Source of the DNA: Bernardetia sp. MNP-M8
GTDB lineage: Bacteria > Bacteroidota > Bacteroidia > Cytophagales > Bernardetiaceae
DNA: 64,000 nt
Assembly (NCBI RefSeq): GCF_037126285.1
Contig: NZ_CP147012.1
Coordinates: forward strand, 3,370,676-3,434,675
Reading direction: 5' to 3'
Position 1 is the first letter of the stretch; each line of letters starts with the position of its first letter. A program made the position numbers and the translations under genes. The notes beneath the pieces are model-generated. The model made no database searches. It was given only the letters and a program-made list of their open reading frames with translations, and was not told where the DNA came from. This document shows, in pieces, positions 1-8,530 of the stretch.

Positions 1-113
1 ATCATGATTTCATTCACGATGGTAAAGAACTAGAGAATGACCTTTTGGAAAATATTTCTATTACAAGTGACATTACAAGAATTAAAGTAAAAGTCACTCC
101 CCCACGTTCTTAA
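1..113 (+). CDS. 3' end of an unknown protein (partial)
   Basis: An open frame enters from the left edge and stops at a TAA at 111-113; about 36 residues are visible, ending in the basic stretch ITRIKVKVTPPRS. No family is recognisable from so short a tail. It runs in the same direction as the metalloprotease gene that starts 36 bases later, so the two may be cotranscribed. It could be a secretion-related partner of that protease, but nothing in the visible residues proves this. Confidence 0.5.
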   Translation, partial: HDFIHDGKELENDLLENISITSDITRIKVKVTPPRS

Positions 114-149
114 TTACTTAACCTAATCATTACTTAAAACTATAAATTT

Positions 150-2264
150 ATGTTTCAAATCTTTGAAGTCGGCAATGAGAGCAACTCATTTATAAATAAT
201 CCACTACAACTATCTAAATCTCCTCATATTGTTTCTTTTTATCGCTCACAAATTCAAGCTGAAAAGAAGAGCAGTAGTTATGGTAGTAATGATACTTCCT
301 ACAATGGTGAGTTTGGCTTTGACCGTTTTGATGACTCGGTGGTAGCTGATGGAATGATGAAACATTACGAAATACTAAAAGAAGTAGAGAGTGATGAGAA
401 AACCTATAAAAAAGACCACTCTTATCTCTGTCCTTATCTTTCTCTTTGGCCCCCCAATGTAGAGGGAAACAAAAAAAATACTAAAAACAAAGCAAAAATA
501 TATGTTGCTTTAGAGAAGAGTACCGAATTCAAAAAAGAAAATGCCACACAGGTAACAATAGACTTTGAAAGTGAGGACGATAAAAGTGTTGTTATCAATG
601 GTAAAAAAACTGCTTCTCTTTCGCTCAAATTAGACGACAAACATACTAACCTACCCTACATAGAAGTAGAATGTATTGCTGAGTTTGATAAGGAAATCGC
701 TGTACTAGCAAAAGTATCGAATGTAGTGATAGGAAAGATGATACTTTATCCTAACAAAGAACGCTATAAAGCTCTTATTCAGCCTGTCTATGTAAGTTTG
801 GGTACTACTACAAGCACCTCAAAGCTAGAAGTACCTACTTCTTCTATCAGTGACATAGACGAAGTAGCATTACTAGATTGTGCTAATAATCATTCACTCA
901 ACCAAGCCTATATCTACGCTGAAATAGCTTCAAAAACACATAAAATAGAGCTAAAAAAATCAGAACTGACAGATTTCCTAGAAACACGAGCCGATAACTC
1001 CAAAACTTATCTCTATAAAGATGGAAAAAAGAGAAGTGACTTTAACAAAAAGGTAAAAGAACTCTATACAGCTATTTTGGCAGGAGGAAATATAGCCAAA
1101 GAGCGAGTGAGAAAAGACGAGGTATATCAATCTAGTGGAGTACAACAAGCCATACTAAATTTTAGAGTAGAACTAAAGAGTCATTTTAATCATAATTTTA
1201 CAGATGCGAATAGAGTAAAGAAAGCACAAAAACTTTCTGAAAAAACAGAGTTAAATAACTTTTGGATGCGTTCTGATGTAAATGATAGTGTGACTGGAAG
1301 TGGAGCGTATGATATGTTTTTAGCAAAAGAAAAATCTATGTTAGCTACACTAAAGAAAGAGGGAATTTCAGATCTTGACAAACCACATCAAACCATAGCT
1401 ATTCCTACAGACCGAGTACATGTTTTCTATTTTGGAGGCATAGAAGCTTCTTATGCTGAACCTATAGGTGCTGTTAATAAATTAGTACCAGGGTACACAG
1501 GAGTAGGAGGAGGTATATCGTATATTTTTGAAATGGGTTTTAAGATGCCTGATGCTATTCTTCATGAAATAGCTCACGGACTAGGGCTTGGTCATACCTT
1601 TGAGGAAAAAATAGAGTACAACGATAAAAAAGGGGTGCGTACTGACTTTTTTGTAAATATAGACCTTGACATAACGGAGCAACAACAAAAGAGTTATGAA
1701 GGTTTTAAAGAAAATGATAAAAAGATGTTTGAAGCCATAGAAGACTGGCGCAAAGAGTATAAGCAAGAAAATGGAATTGATCTTCCTATAGAAGATGCAT
1801 ATCTCTCTTATGCTAAATATAAAACTCTAAGCTTTTCCTACCAGAGTATAGTAAAAGAAGGCGAAAAAATAGATGCAACACCTTCTTATGATGATTACCT
1901 GCTTTTCAAAGACTTTATTGCTAACCTTCAACTTACGATACTTAGTGAAGCAGACATTTCTAACCTAACACTTGATTCATCTTTTCTATCTTATTCCAAA
2001 AAGTTAGCACTAATACAAGACATGGATAAAAGACTTTCGGAACATCCACAAGAGATTAAAGATTTGAAGAAAGAACTTAAAAAAGCACCAGAACGAGAAG
2101 TAAATGTTATTGTTCATCCTCAAAGCGATACAATGGAAAATTATATGGATTATGATTTTGATGATACGGGCAACAAGCAGAATTTTGAACGGAAGAGTTT
2201 CTATAAAGAACAATGGGAAATAATGCGTAAAATAGGTTCAAAATTTTTTACTCTATTAAAATAA
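150..2264 (+). CDS. Large zinc metalloprotease with metzincin motif
   Basis: This 704-residue protein carries HEIAHGLGLGH at about residues 472-482, which is the HExxHxxGxxH zinc site of metzincin peptidases. A second motif, DTMENYMDYD near residue 660, looks like the Met-turn that closes the active site. The roughly 180 residues between the two are unusually many for a metzincin and are charged and helix-like. The first 450 residues have no recognised catalytic motif and look like beta-rich plus charged segments. There is no signal peptide, so export would need a non-Sec route, for example a type VI type effector; that is inference. A lipoprotein gene follows only 4 bases downstream, a spacing consistent with a toxin/immunity or enzyme/partner pair. 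Peptidase identity is well supported; substrate and role are unknown. Confidence 0.75.
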   Translation: MFQIFEVGNESNSFINNPLQLSKSPHIVSFYRSQIQAEKKSSSYGSNDTSYNGEFGFDRFDDSVVADGMMKHYEILKEVESDEKTYKKDHSYLCPYLSLWPPNVEGNKKNTKNKAKIYVALEKSTEFKKENATQVTIDFESEDDKSVVINGKKTASLSLKLDDKHTNLPYIEVECIAEFDKEIAVLAKVSNVVIGKMILYPNKERYKALIQPVYVSLGTTTSTSKLEVPTSSISDIDEVALLDCANNHSLNQAYIYAEIASKTHKIELKKSELTDFLETRADNSKTYLYKDGKKRSDFNKKVKELYTAILAGGNIAKERVRKDEVYQSSGVQQAILNFRVELKSHFNHNFTDANRVKKAQKLSEKTELNNFWMRSDVNDSVTGSGAYDMFLAKEKSMLATLKKEGISDLDKPHQTIAIPTDRVHVFYFGGIEASYAEPIGAVNKLVPGYTGVGGGISYIFEMGFKMPDAILHEIAHGLGLGHTFEEKIEYNDKKGVRTDFFVNIDLDITEQQQKSYEGFKENDKKMFEAIEDWRKEYKQENGIDLPIEDAYLSYAKYKTLSFSYQSIVKEGEKIDATPSYDDYLLFKDFIANLQLTILSEADISNLTLDSSFLSYSKKLALIQDMDKRLSEHPQEIKDLKKELKKAPEREVNVIVHPQSDTMENYMDYDFDDTGNKQNFERKSFYKEQWEIMRKIGSKFFTLLK

Positions 2265-2268
2265 TATT

Positions 2269-2853
2269 ATGAGAAATATAATTTATATAGTTGTTTTCTT
2301 GCTGATTAATAGTTGTAAAAGTATTTACATTTCTCCTTCTAATTATGATTATTATGATTATTATGATGATTTTTATTCTAATTATTATATGTTAATGGTA
2401 GATAAGAAGAACGATAAAGTAAACTTTCTGTTTGCAAACACAAAACATCACCATAACCAATATAGTGTTATATGGTTTGATGGAATAAATAGAAACTATC
2501 GTATTGATGGAAGTGTAGATATCAAAGTCAATAATATTACTACTGTCATAGGAAACTCTTTTGATTGGTGTGAAATTTCTGAAGAAGAAGTTACTGAGCT
2601 CCTTTTCTTCTCTAGAGATGAAAAATACATGAGATTTTTGAAGGCATTAGAAGATATTATCTATTTTCCTTGTGATATACATCATTTTAAAGACGACATT
2701 CCTGTCGTACCGTATATCATGAAAAGAACGAAAAAAATAAATTACAAGAGAATTGATAAGGACTATCATGGTTTTGTTGAGCTATTAGCACAAGGAAAAA
2801 TTAGAGAAGCACAAGAGCTTTCTAAAACTATAGATGTATATAAAGATGAATAA
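2269..2853 (+). CDS. Small lipoprotein next to the metalloprotease
   Basis: The 194-residue product starts with a short hydrophobic signal ending in LLINSC, a lipobox, so it is probably a lipid-anchored periplasmic or outer-membrane protein. After the cysteine there is an unusual tract rich in Tyr and Asp (residues about 24-42). No known family is recognised in the rest. The gene begins 4 bases after the metalloprotease stop, so the two are almost certainly cotranscribed. Its stop overlaps the start of a second, broken signal-peptide frame (2846-2908). An immunity or inhibitor role for the adjacent protease is possible but only inferred from the arrangement. Confidence 0.7.
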   Translation: MRNIIYIVVFLLINSCKSIYISPSNYDYYDYYDDFYSNYYMLMVDKKNDKVNFLFANTKHHHNQYSVIWFDGINRNYRIDGSVDIKVNNITTVIGNSFDWCEISEEEVTELLFFSRDEKYMRFLKALEDIIYFPCDIHHFKDDIPVVPYIMKRTKKINYKRIDKDYHGFVELLAQGKIREAQELSKTIDVYKDE

Positions 2854-2908
2854 AAATATAATTTATGTCTTTGTGTTCTTACTTATTGTTATACTCATCC
2901 GTAATTAG
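2846..2908 (+). pseudogene. Signal-peptide remnant of a second lipoprotein-like gene
   Basis: A 20-codon frame overlaps the stop of the preceding lipoprotein gene. Its product begins MNKNIIYVFVFLLIV, closely resembling the MRNIIYIVVFLLINSC start of that neighbour. It stops after a few more residues, just where the IS630-type sequence begins. The simplest reading is a tandem paralogue of which only the first codons survived the insertion or a later deletion. It could instead be chance similarity of hydrophobic leaders. Confidence 0.4.
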
Positions 2909-2945
2909 ATTTCAAAAATATCTAAATTTTGATTATTTTTAGCTT

Positions 2946-3581
2946 ATGAATTTTCAACTTAGTATTTCTGAACGAGATATTTTAAAAGATTATCGTAAAA
3001 GTTCTTCAGGAAATAAGGACTATATTCGTTGTACTGTTCTTTTAGGTCTTGACCAAGGTAAGTCAGCAAAGGATTTGTCAGAGCTTTTAGGTGTTGATTT
3101 AAGTAGTGTTTATAATTATGTAAAAAGTTATAATTCCTGTGGTCTTTCTAGTTTTATTTCTTCTAATTATTTAGGTTTTTGGGGTAAGTTGGATAGTTTT
3201 GATTTGGCAGATTTAGATAAAGAACTTCGTTCTCACTTGCATAAAAACTGCCAGTCTATTGCTTATTGGATAAAAGAAAATTTAGGTATTGATTACGCTA
3301 CTAAAAGTCTTCCTAGTTTGATGAAACGTCTAGGTTTTTCTTATAAAAAGACAAAAACAGTTCCTGCTAAAGCTGATAAAGAACTTCAAACTCACTTTAT
3401 AGAAGATATAGAGGCTTTGATAGAGCGTTTAGATTCAGAAAATGCTGTTCTACTCTACGCAGATGCTGTTCATCCTCAATGGAATACCCGAAGTAATTAT
3501 GCTTGGATTCCAACAGGAGAGGAAAGAGAAATTAAAAGTAGTAGTGGTAGAAAGCCCCCGTTCAACGTAGTATTCCAATAG
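2946..3581 (+). pseudogene. IS630-family transposase, truncated
   Basis: The first 200 residues match the IS630 layout: an N-terminal helix-turn-helix (GKSAKDLSELLGVDLSSVYNY, about residues 37-57), then a winged-helix-like segment with the phrase MKRLGFSYKKTKTVPAKAD, then the first catalytic Asp in LLYADAVHPQW. Family members are usually about 330-350 residues; this one leaves the family pattern after SSSGRK (about base 3555) and stops at 211 residues. The second Asp and the Glu of the DDE triad are therefore missing and the element cannot be autonomous. The left end would lie in the AT-rich stretch 2909-2945; no matching right end was found. Confidence 0.8.
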
Positions 3582-3600
3582 CCAAACAAAAAAAATGAAT

Positions 3601-3740
3601 GTTGGGCGTAGTCTGCGACTACGACCTATCAGTTTGGCAAATCTTCAGATTTGCGAGGGTAAGGTATTTTTGTAATTACTTGACAACATAAATCTGAAGT
3701 TTTATATAACTGATAGGTCTTAGTTACAAACTAAGCCCAA
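3601..3740. repeat. REP-like cruciform upstream of the RAYT gene
   Basis: The left arm (3601-3634) and right arm (3708-3740) are imperfect inverted copies: GTTGGGC plus ACCTATCAGTT on the left pair with AACTGATAGGT plus GCCCAA on the right. Each arm contains its own small hairpin (GTAGTC-TGC-GACTAC and CTTAGTT-ACA-AACTAAG), and a third hairpin, GCAAATC-TTCA-GATTTGC, lies between them at 3637-3654. Such nested structures are typical of REP sequences recognised by RAYT transposases, and the RAYT gene begins 84 bases further on. Confidence 0.7.
3671..3687 (+). repeat. 17-bp direct repeat, copy 1 (left of RAYT)
   Basis: The word TGTAATTACTTGACAAC occurs here and again, identically, at 4379-4395. 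The two copies bracket the RAYT gene, and each is followed by sequence with hairpin-forming potential. They may mark the recognised ends of the mobile unit. Confidence 0.6.
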
Positions 3741-3823
3741 TAACTAAGTAAATATTTTGTATTTGCTTTACAGTTTATGGTTTACTTTTTCTACAAAAAA
3801 CGGTATCTTTCCAATAAAAAAAT

Positions 3824-4357
3824 ATGAGCGAAAGAGCATACAGTATCAATAATCCTGATGGTATTTATTTTGTTACTTTTTCTGTTGTAAACTGGATAGA
3901 TATTTTTGTTCGGCAACGATACAAGGATATTATTGTGGAAAGTTTGAAATATTGCCAAGCCAATAAAGGGTTAGAGGTTTTTGGTTGGTGCTTAATGAGT
4001 AGCCATATTCATTTGATTATACGAGCAAAAGAGGGATATAATTTGTCTGATATTTTGCGTGATTTTAAAAAATTTACTTCTTCTCGTCTTATAAAATCTA
4101 TTTCAGATAGAGATGAGCCAGAGAGCAGACGAGAATGGATGTTGTGGATGTTCGAACGAGCAGCCAAGAAAAATAGTAGAAATACAAACTATCAACTTTG
4201 GCAACAAAACAATCACGCAGAAGAGCTTTTTAGTGATAAGTTTTTGCATCAAAAGCTAAATTATATCCATAATAATCCTGTTGTTGAGGGTATTATAGAA
4301 GAAGCAGACCAGTATTTATACAGTAGTGCCAAAAACTACCAAGATCAAAAGGGTTGA
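3824..4357 (+). CDS. REP-associated tyrosine transposase (RAYT, IS200-like)
   Basis: This 177-residue protein belongs to the Y1 (HUH) transposase superfamily. Seen in the sequence are the metal-binding HxH in MSSHIHLIIRAKEGYNL (about residues 65-81) and the C-terminal family phrase KLNYIHNNPVVEGI, which contains the candidate nucleophilic Tyr and is characteristic of RAYT proteins. The length is normal for the family and the frame is intact, so it may still be active. RAYTs nick single-stranded REP hairpins and are thought to spread them. REP-like structures lie on both sides (3601-3740 and 4379-4409), and several palindromes elsewhere in the window may be substrates. Confidence 0.85.
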   Translation: MSERAYSINNPDGIYFVTFSVVNWIDIFVRQRYKDIIVESLKYCQANKGLEVFGWCLMSSHIHLIIRAKEGYNLSDILRDFKKFTSSRLIKSISDRDEPESRREWMLWMFERAAKKNSRNTNYQLWQQNNHAEELFSDKFLHQKLNYIHNNPVVEGIIEEADQYLYSSAKNYQDQKG

Positions 4358-4378
4358 TAGAAGTGATTTTTATTTGAT

Positions 4379-4409
4379 TGTAATTACTTGACAACGCAAG
4401 TCATAGACT
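4379..4409 (+). repeat. 17-bp direct repeat, copy 2, with hairpin (right of RAYT)
   Basis: TGTAATTACTTGACAAC (4379-4395) repeats the word at 3671-3687 and is followed by the short hairpin AGTC-ATA-GACT at 4399-4409. This is probably the right border of the RAYT/REP unit. Confidence 0.55.
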
Positions 4410-4442
4410 AAGCTGAACTTCATACCTCAACTTCATACACCC

Positions 4443-4482
4443 AAAAAAATAGAGTTTCAAAAATGAAGCTCTATTTTTTTTG
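4443..4482 (+). terminator. Rho-independent terminator after the RAYT unit
   Basis: A stem of AATAGAG-TTTC against GAAG-CTCTATT with a short A-rich loop is followed by a run of T. It lies between the RAYT gene and hemF. Confidence 0.7.
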
Positions 4483-4587
4483 TCTAGGTATTTTATTTTT
4501 CACCCTGCTGCTGCTTTTAAGATGATATTAAAATTAATTCTTATTTTTGCATAAAATAAAATTGATACATTTCAAAAGACAAATAAC

Positions 4588-5523
4588 TTGAATAGCTTAG
4601 ATACAACTACACAACTCTCAAACGATTTTACGCAGCATAAAACTCAAATCTCTACTTGGTTTCAAGGTTTGCAAAGCAGAATCTGTCAAGCACTAGAAGA
4701 AACTGATGGAAAATCAAGTTTTCAAATTGATACTTGGGAGCGAAAAGGTGGTGGAGGTGGAAAATCTCGTGTTATCGAAAATGGAAATTTAATTGAAAAA
4801 GGAGGTGTTAATTTTTCGGCAGTCTTTGGTGAATCTCCAGCCCAAATGCTAAAACTTATGAAATTAGAACCTGCTGATTTTTTTGCAACAGGTGTTTCTA
4901 TTGTTTTGCATCCAAAAAATCCACTTGTTCCGATTATTCATATGAATGTTCGTTATTTTGAAATGAGCAATGGAATCTATTGGTTTGGTGGTGGCATTGA
5001 CCTTACTCCTCATTATGTTTTTGATGAAGATGCAAAATTCTTTCATCATTCTTTAAAGACAGCTTGCGACAAACATCATAAAAGTTATTACCCAGAATTT
5101 AAGAAAAAAGCAGATGATTATTTTTATATTCCTCACCGTAAAGAAACACGAGGTATTGGAGGAATATTTTTTGACCATTTGAAAGAACAAGAGGATATTA
5201 CAAAACAAGACCGTTGGGATTTTGTACGAGAAATAGGAGAAGCATTTGCACCAATTTATACTCAAATAGCCAATAAAAATAAAACTCTTCCTTTCACAAA
5301 AGAACAAACAGAATGGCAGCGCATACGACGAGGACGTTATGTAGAATTTAATTTAGTCTATGACAGAGGAACAAAATTTGGCTTAGAAACCGATGGAAGA
5401 ACCGAGTCAATTTTGATGAGTTTGCCACCAGAAGCAAATTGGCAATATGCACATGAACCACAAAAAGGAAGCGAAGAAGAGCGAACGTTATCACTTTTGA
5501 AAAAGGGAATTGATTGGGTTTAA
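4588..5523 (+). CDS. hemF: Oxygen-dependent coproporphyrinogen-III oxidase
   Basis: HemF decarboxylates two propionates of coproporphyrinogen III to vinyl groups, using O2, in heme synthesis in the cytoplasm. The 311-residue product carries the family phrases GGGGKSRVIENG, MNVRYFEMSNGIYWFGGGID and RRGRYVEFNLVYDRGT, and its length is normal. The first in-frame ATG would remove about 90 conserved residues, so a TTG at 4588 is the best start; there is no convincing ribosome binding site. A possible -7 element (TATTTTTG at 4542-4549) lies about 40 bases upstream. It stands alone, with no other heme gene adjacent. Confidence 0.93.
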   Translation: MNSLDTTTQLSNDFTQHKTQISTWFQGLQSRICQALEETDGKSSFQIDTWERKGGGGGKSRVIENGNLIEKGGVNFSAVFGESPAQMLKLMKLEPADFFATGVSIVLHPKNPLVPIIHMNVRYFEMSNGIYWFGGGIDLTPHYVFDEDAKFFHHSLKTACDKHHKSYYPEFKKKADDYFYIPHRKETRGIGGIFFDHLKEQEDITKQDRWDFVREIGEAFAPIYTQIANKNKTLPFTKEQTEWQRIRRGRYVEFNLVYDRGTKFGLETDGRTESILMSLPPEANWQYAHEPQKGSEEERTLSLLKKGIDWV

Positions 5524-5565
5524 TAATCAGTAATTATCATTTTTCTTCATCATAAAAAAAATCAA

Positions 5566-6363
5566 ATGAAAAATATATCCTATCTAATTCTGTCAATTTT
5601 ACTAATTTCACTATTTTTTAGTTGTACAAATCAAGAGTCTAAAAAATTGCAAGCCAGTGAAGAAATAGAAAAAGTACGTCAGGATTCTATCAGAAAAATA
5701 GAAGCACAAAGAGCCGAATTTGTAGAAGATTCTTTAAAAAGAATAGAACTTCAAAAGGAGCTTCAAGCAAGAGCAGAAGCTGAAAAGCAAGCCTATTTTG
5801 AAAAATTAGAAGATTCTGCAATGGTCGAACTTATCAACTATGATTCTAGCTTAGTTTTAGATATTCGATATGCGACAGAAAATAATTTCATGAAACAAAA
5901 AGTCTATCCTTGTCCGAAAGCACTTTTGAGAAAAGTAGCAGCCGAAGCACTTTTTGAGGCACATCAAAAATTTAAAGAACAAGGTTATAGAATCAAAATT
6001 TATGATGGATACCGTCCTTTGTCTGTGCAATGGATTTTGTGGAATACCACAACAAATAAAAATTATGTTGCCAATCCTAAAAAAGGTTCAAATCATAATA
6101 AAGGCTGTGCTGTCGATATGACGTTGATAGATGCAGATGGAAACGAGCTGAATATGGGAACAGGATATGATTTTTTTGGAAAAGAAGCACATCATACTTT
6201 TACTGATTTTCCTGCTGAAACAAAAAATGAAATTTTGAAAAATAGAATGATATTAAAAACGATTATGGAAAGTGTAGGTTTTAAATCTATTTCGAATGAG
6301 TGGTGGCATTATGATTTTAAGATAAAATATCCTGTTTCAGATACGCCTTTGCCGTGTGAATAA
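5566..6363 (+). CDS. VanX/DdpX-type D-Ala-D-Ala dipeptidase, lipoprotein
   Basis: This 265-residue protein begins with a lipoprotein signal (ILLISLFFSC), then a charged coiled-coil-like segment (about 25-85), then an M15D peptidase domain. Zinc and catalytic motifs are visible: SNHNKGCAVDMTL (SxHxxGxAxD) and SNEWWHYDF (ExxH). The phrase IYDGYRPLSVQ is typical of the family. Such enzymes cleave D-Ala-D-Ala and are used in peptidoglycan turnover. No vanH, vanA or vanS-like neighbour is present, so a cell-wall recycling role is more likely than glycopeptide resistance. The lipid anchor and coiled-coil spacer suggest it is held at an envelope membrane facing the periplasm. Confidence 0.88.
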   Translation: MKNISYLILSILLISLFFSCTNQESKKLQASEEIEKVRQDSIRKIEAQRAEFVEDSLKRIELQKELQARAEAEKQAYFEKLEDSAMVELINYDSSLVLDIRYATENNFMKQKVYPCPKALLRKVAAEALFEAHQKFKEQGYRIKIYDGYRPLSVQWILWNTTTNKNYVANPKKGSNHNKGCAVDMTLIDADGNELNMGTGYDFFGKEAHHTFTDFPAETKNEILKNRMILKTIMESVGFKSISNEWWHYDFKIKYPVSDTPLPCE

Positions 6364-6509
6364 TAGGTCAATGCTATTTATTCATAAGCCTTTTTTTGCT
6401 ACTTTGTCGAAACAATGGATATTCTTAAAAGAAAAAGCACACTTTTTGAATTATAGGAATTATTAATTTACCAAAATCCAAATCTAAAAAACTTTTTATT
6501 TTTATAATT

Positions 6510-7484
6510 ATGATAAAAAAATATTGTTATACAAAAACAGTTTTTCTTCTCAGCTTACTCTGTTTTGTATTTTCCCTCTCAGCTTCAGCACAACAAGTCA
6601 CTATTCCAGAAGAAGTTTGTATGAATGGTTTTGAGCAGCAACTTTATGCGCTCATTGATACGTATCGTGGCGAGAACGAAGCTCATAAAATAGAAGTTTC
6701 TAAAAAACTTACTTTTGTAGCCAAACTGCATGCAAGAGATTTGTATCACAACCGAATAGATAAAGATTCATGTAGTATGCAAAGTTGGTCTGATAAAGGC
6801 TTTTGGAATGCGTGTTGTTTTAGTGAAAGAGATAACTCAAAACAATCGTGTATGTGGGACAAACCAAAAGAAATCACAGGATATGGAGGAAAAGCGTATG
6901 AAGTAATTTATAATGGAGGAAGTGAACCCAAACGAATTATGGAACTTTGGAAAGGAAGTTCTTTTTATTCGGATATTCTAAAAAACTCAGGTCGTTATGC
7001 TGATAAAGATTGGGCTGCTGTAGGCATTGGACAGTATAAAAATGTAACTGTAGTTTGGTTTGGAGAAGTAGAAGACGAAGATAAAGATGTGCAAAATTGT
7101 ACTGGTGCAGAGCCTGAATATGATTTGAAAAATGGAACATTATCAACTTCTACTCAAGTTGCTGATAATGGAAGCAATGAGGTAACTACACTTACAGGAG
7201 ATAACGAAAATACAGATGCTGATGCAGGAAGTACAAGCTCAAATACGGGATTAGAAAGTGGGAAATTTTATCTGATTTATGGAAGTTATTCTACACAAGA
7301 ATATGCTGATGCTGCTGTCAGACAATTGAGTGGACAGTTTCCACAAGCAAGAGTTATCACTACAAATGATAGCGACCGTTACAGAATTGCGCTTTATGAA
7401 TACACTACCAAAGAAGAAGCACGAGATGCTCAAAACAAATTAGATTATACGTATGTAGGTGCTTGGGTACTTGCAGCAGAATAA
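6510..7484 (+). CDS. Secreted CAP-domain protein with C-terminal SPOR domain
   Basis: The 324-residue product has a signal peptide ending near SASAQ, then a CAP/SCP-like domain (about residues 35-185). Phrases such as KKLTFVAKLHARDLY and WAAVGIGQY...VVWFGE match the family, although the domain is divergent and Cys-rich. A low-complexity acidic, Thr/Ser-rich linker (about 190-245) leads to a C-terminal SPOR-like domain (FYLIYGSYSTQEYADAAVRQ to the end), a fold that binds denuded septal glycan strands. The fusion points to a periplasmic wall-associated role. A terminator follows at 7507. The exact biochemical activity is unknown. Confidence 0.78.
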   Translation: MIKKYCYTKTVFLLSLLCFVFSLSASAQQVTIPEEVCMNGFEQQLYALIDTYRGENEAHKIEVSKKLTFVAKLHARDLYHNRIDKDSCSMQSWSDKGFWNACCFSERDNSKQSCMWDKPKEITGYGGKAYEVIYNGGSEPKRIMELWKGSSFYSDILKNSGRYADKDWAAVGIGQYKNVTVVWFGEVEDEDKDVQNCTGAEPEYDLKNGTLSTSTQVADNGSNEVTTLTGDNENTDADAGSTSSNTGLESGKFYLIYGSYSTQEYADAAVRQLSGQFPQARVITTNDSDRYRIALYEYTTKEEARDAQNKLDYTYVGAWVLAAE

Positions 7485-7506
7485 TTTTAGAAATTTCTTT
7501 TTTCAG

Positions 7507-7548
7507 AAAAGCCTATTTGATTTTTATTAAATCAGATAGGCTTTTTTT
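7507..7548 (+). terminator. Rho-independent terminator
   Basis: AAGCCTATTTGATTT pairs with AAATCAGATAGGCTT around a short loop and is followed by T residues. It ends the CAP-SPOR transcript. Confidence 0.8.
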
Positions 7549-7601
7549 ATGCTTTTCAAAATAATAAAAACCACAACTAAACAAATAGCGTAAATACAAA
7601 A

Positions 7602-8366
7602 ATGAAAAATATCTTAACACTTACTGAAAAACAAACTCATTTCTTAGACGAAAATCGTCAAGATCCAATTACAGGAGATGGTTTTGAAATAGGCGATGAA
7701 ATAGTTTTTTGTGCTGAATGTAAATCTGCTTTCTTAAGAGAGAGTTGGGAATATATGGGAAATAAGCATTGTAATCAAATACAAACACTTAATCAAATTC
7801 CTAAAGCTAAAAAGCTAGAAATTAGAAAAATAGTAGAAAGTACATGTCATGTTCCTAAAATGACAGAAATTGCTTTTTCTTGGATGATAGATACACTTGT
7901 TTGGTTAATAATCAATGTTTTGGTTTGGCAATTCTCAAAAGACTATTTCGAAAATACATCAGTATTTTATAAAATAGTTGCCATACTTACACTCTTACTA
8001 AAAGATAATAATTTGATAGTTACAAGTTTGGGTAAATTTTCTAGAGGAATAAGTATTGTATATCTCAAAAATCATAAAAAAGTAAGCCCACTTTTATTTC
8101 CTTTGCACCATGTTATTTCTTCCATTTCACTTGCTTTAGTATTATTTGTCAATCATGTAGAACTTGTTGTGAGCCTTGCTCCAGTTCTTTTTTGTATTTG
8201 TTTGTCGGATATACTATTTCAATTTGATAAAACTAGAAGAATAATAGACTATATTTTGGGAACTGCTACAAGACAAGACAATGATACAGAAGAAATTGGT
8301 GTTTTTTTTCAAGAAGGAGGAACTTCTGTATGGAATGGCTATCAAGATCCTACTTCACTTGAATAA
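7602..8366 (+). CDS. Zinc-finger/RDD-like membrane protein
   Basis: Residues about 15-55 form a small cysteine motif (DPITGDGFEIGDEIVFCAECK, then KHCNQ), probably a RING- or treble-clef-like zinc site. The same module starts the minus-strand gene at 26900-27742. The rest holds several hydrophobic segments. WMIDTLVWLIINVLVW, TSLGKFSRGISIVYL and LFQFDKTRRIIDYILGT resemble the three conserved blocks of RDD-family membrane proteins, so this part is called RDD-like with moderate confidence. The function is unknown; RDD proteins have been linked to transport and ion homeostasis. Confidence 0.6.
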   Translation: MKNILTLTEKQTHFLDENRQDPITGDGFEIGDEIVFCAECKSAFLRESWEYMGNKHCNQIQTLNQIPKAKKLEIRKIVESTCHVPKMTEIAFSWMIDTLVWLIINVLVWQFSKDYFENTSVFYKIVAILTLLLKDNNLIVTSLGKFSRGISIVYLKNHKKVSPLLFPLHHVISSISLALVLFVNHVELVVSLAPVLFCICLSDILFQFDKTRRIIDYILGTATRQDNDTEEIGVFFQEGGTSVWNGYQDPTSLE

Positions 8367-8530
8367 TTTCAAAATTATTATTTATGTTTTTTAATAGAAA
8401 ATGTAAATAAATTGAATTGTATTAACATTTTTAAACAATTAATAATTAAACCTTTTTTTCTAAAAAGTGTCTAATTAAATATTTCAAATTATTCTCTGTT
8501 GTTTAAACTTTTATTTTAATACTCTTTCTG

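Noticed and set aside
5566-6363. VanX-like gene as a vancomycin-resistance determinant
   Set aside because: There are no vanH, vanA, vanR or vanS homologues nearby, and the lipoprotein anchor fits wall turnover; Gram-negative VanX-like peptidases are common without resistance.
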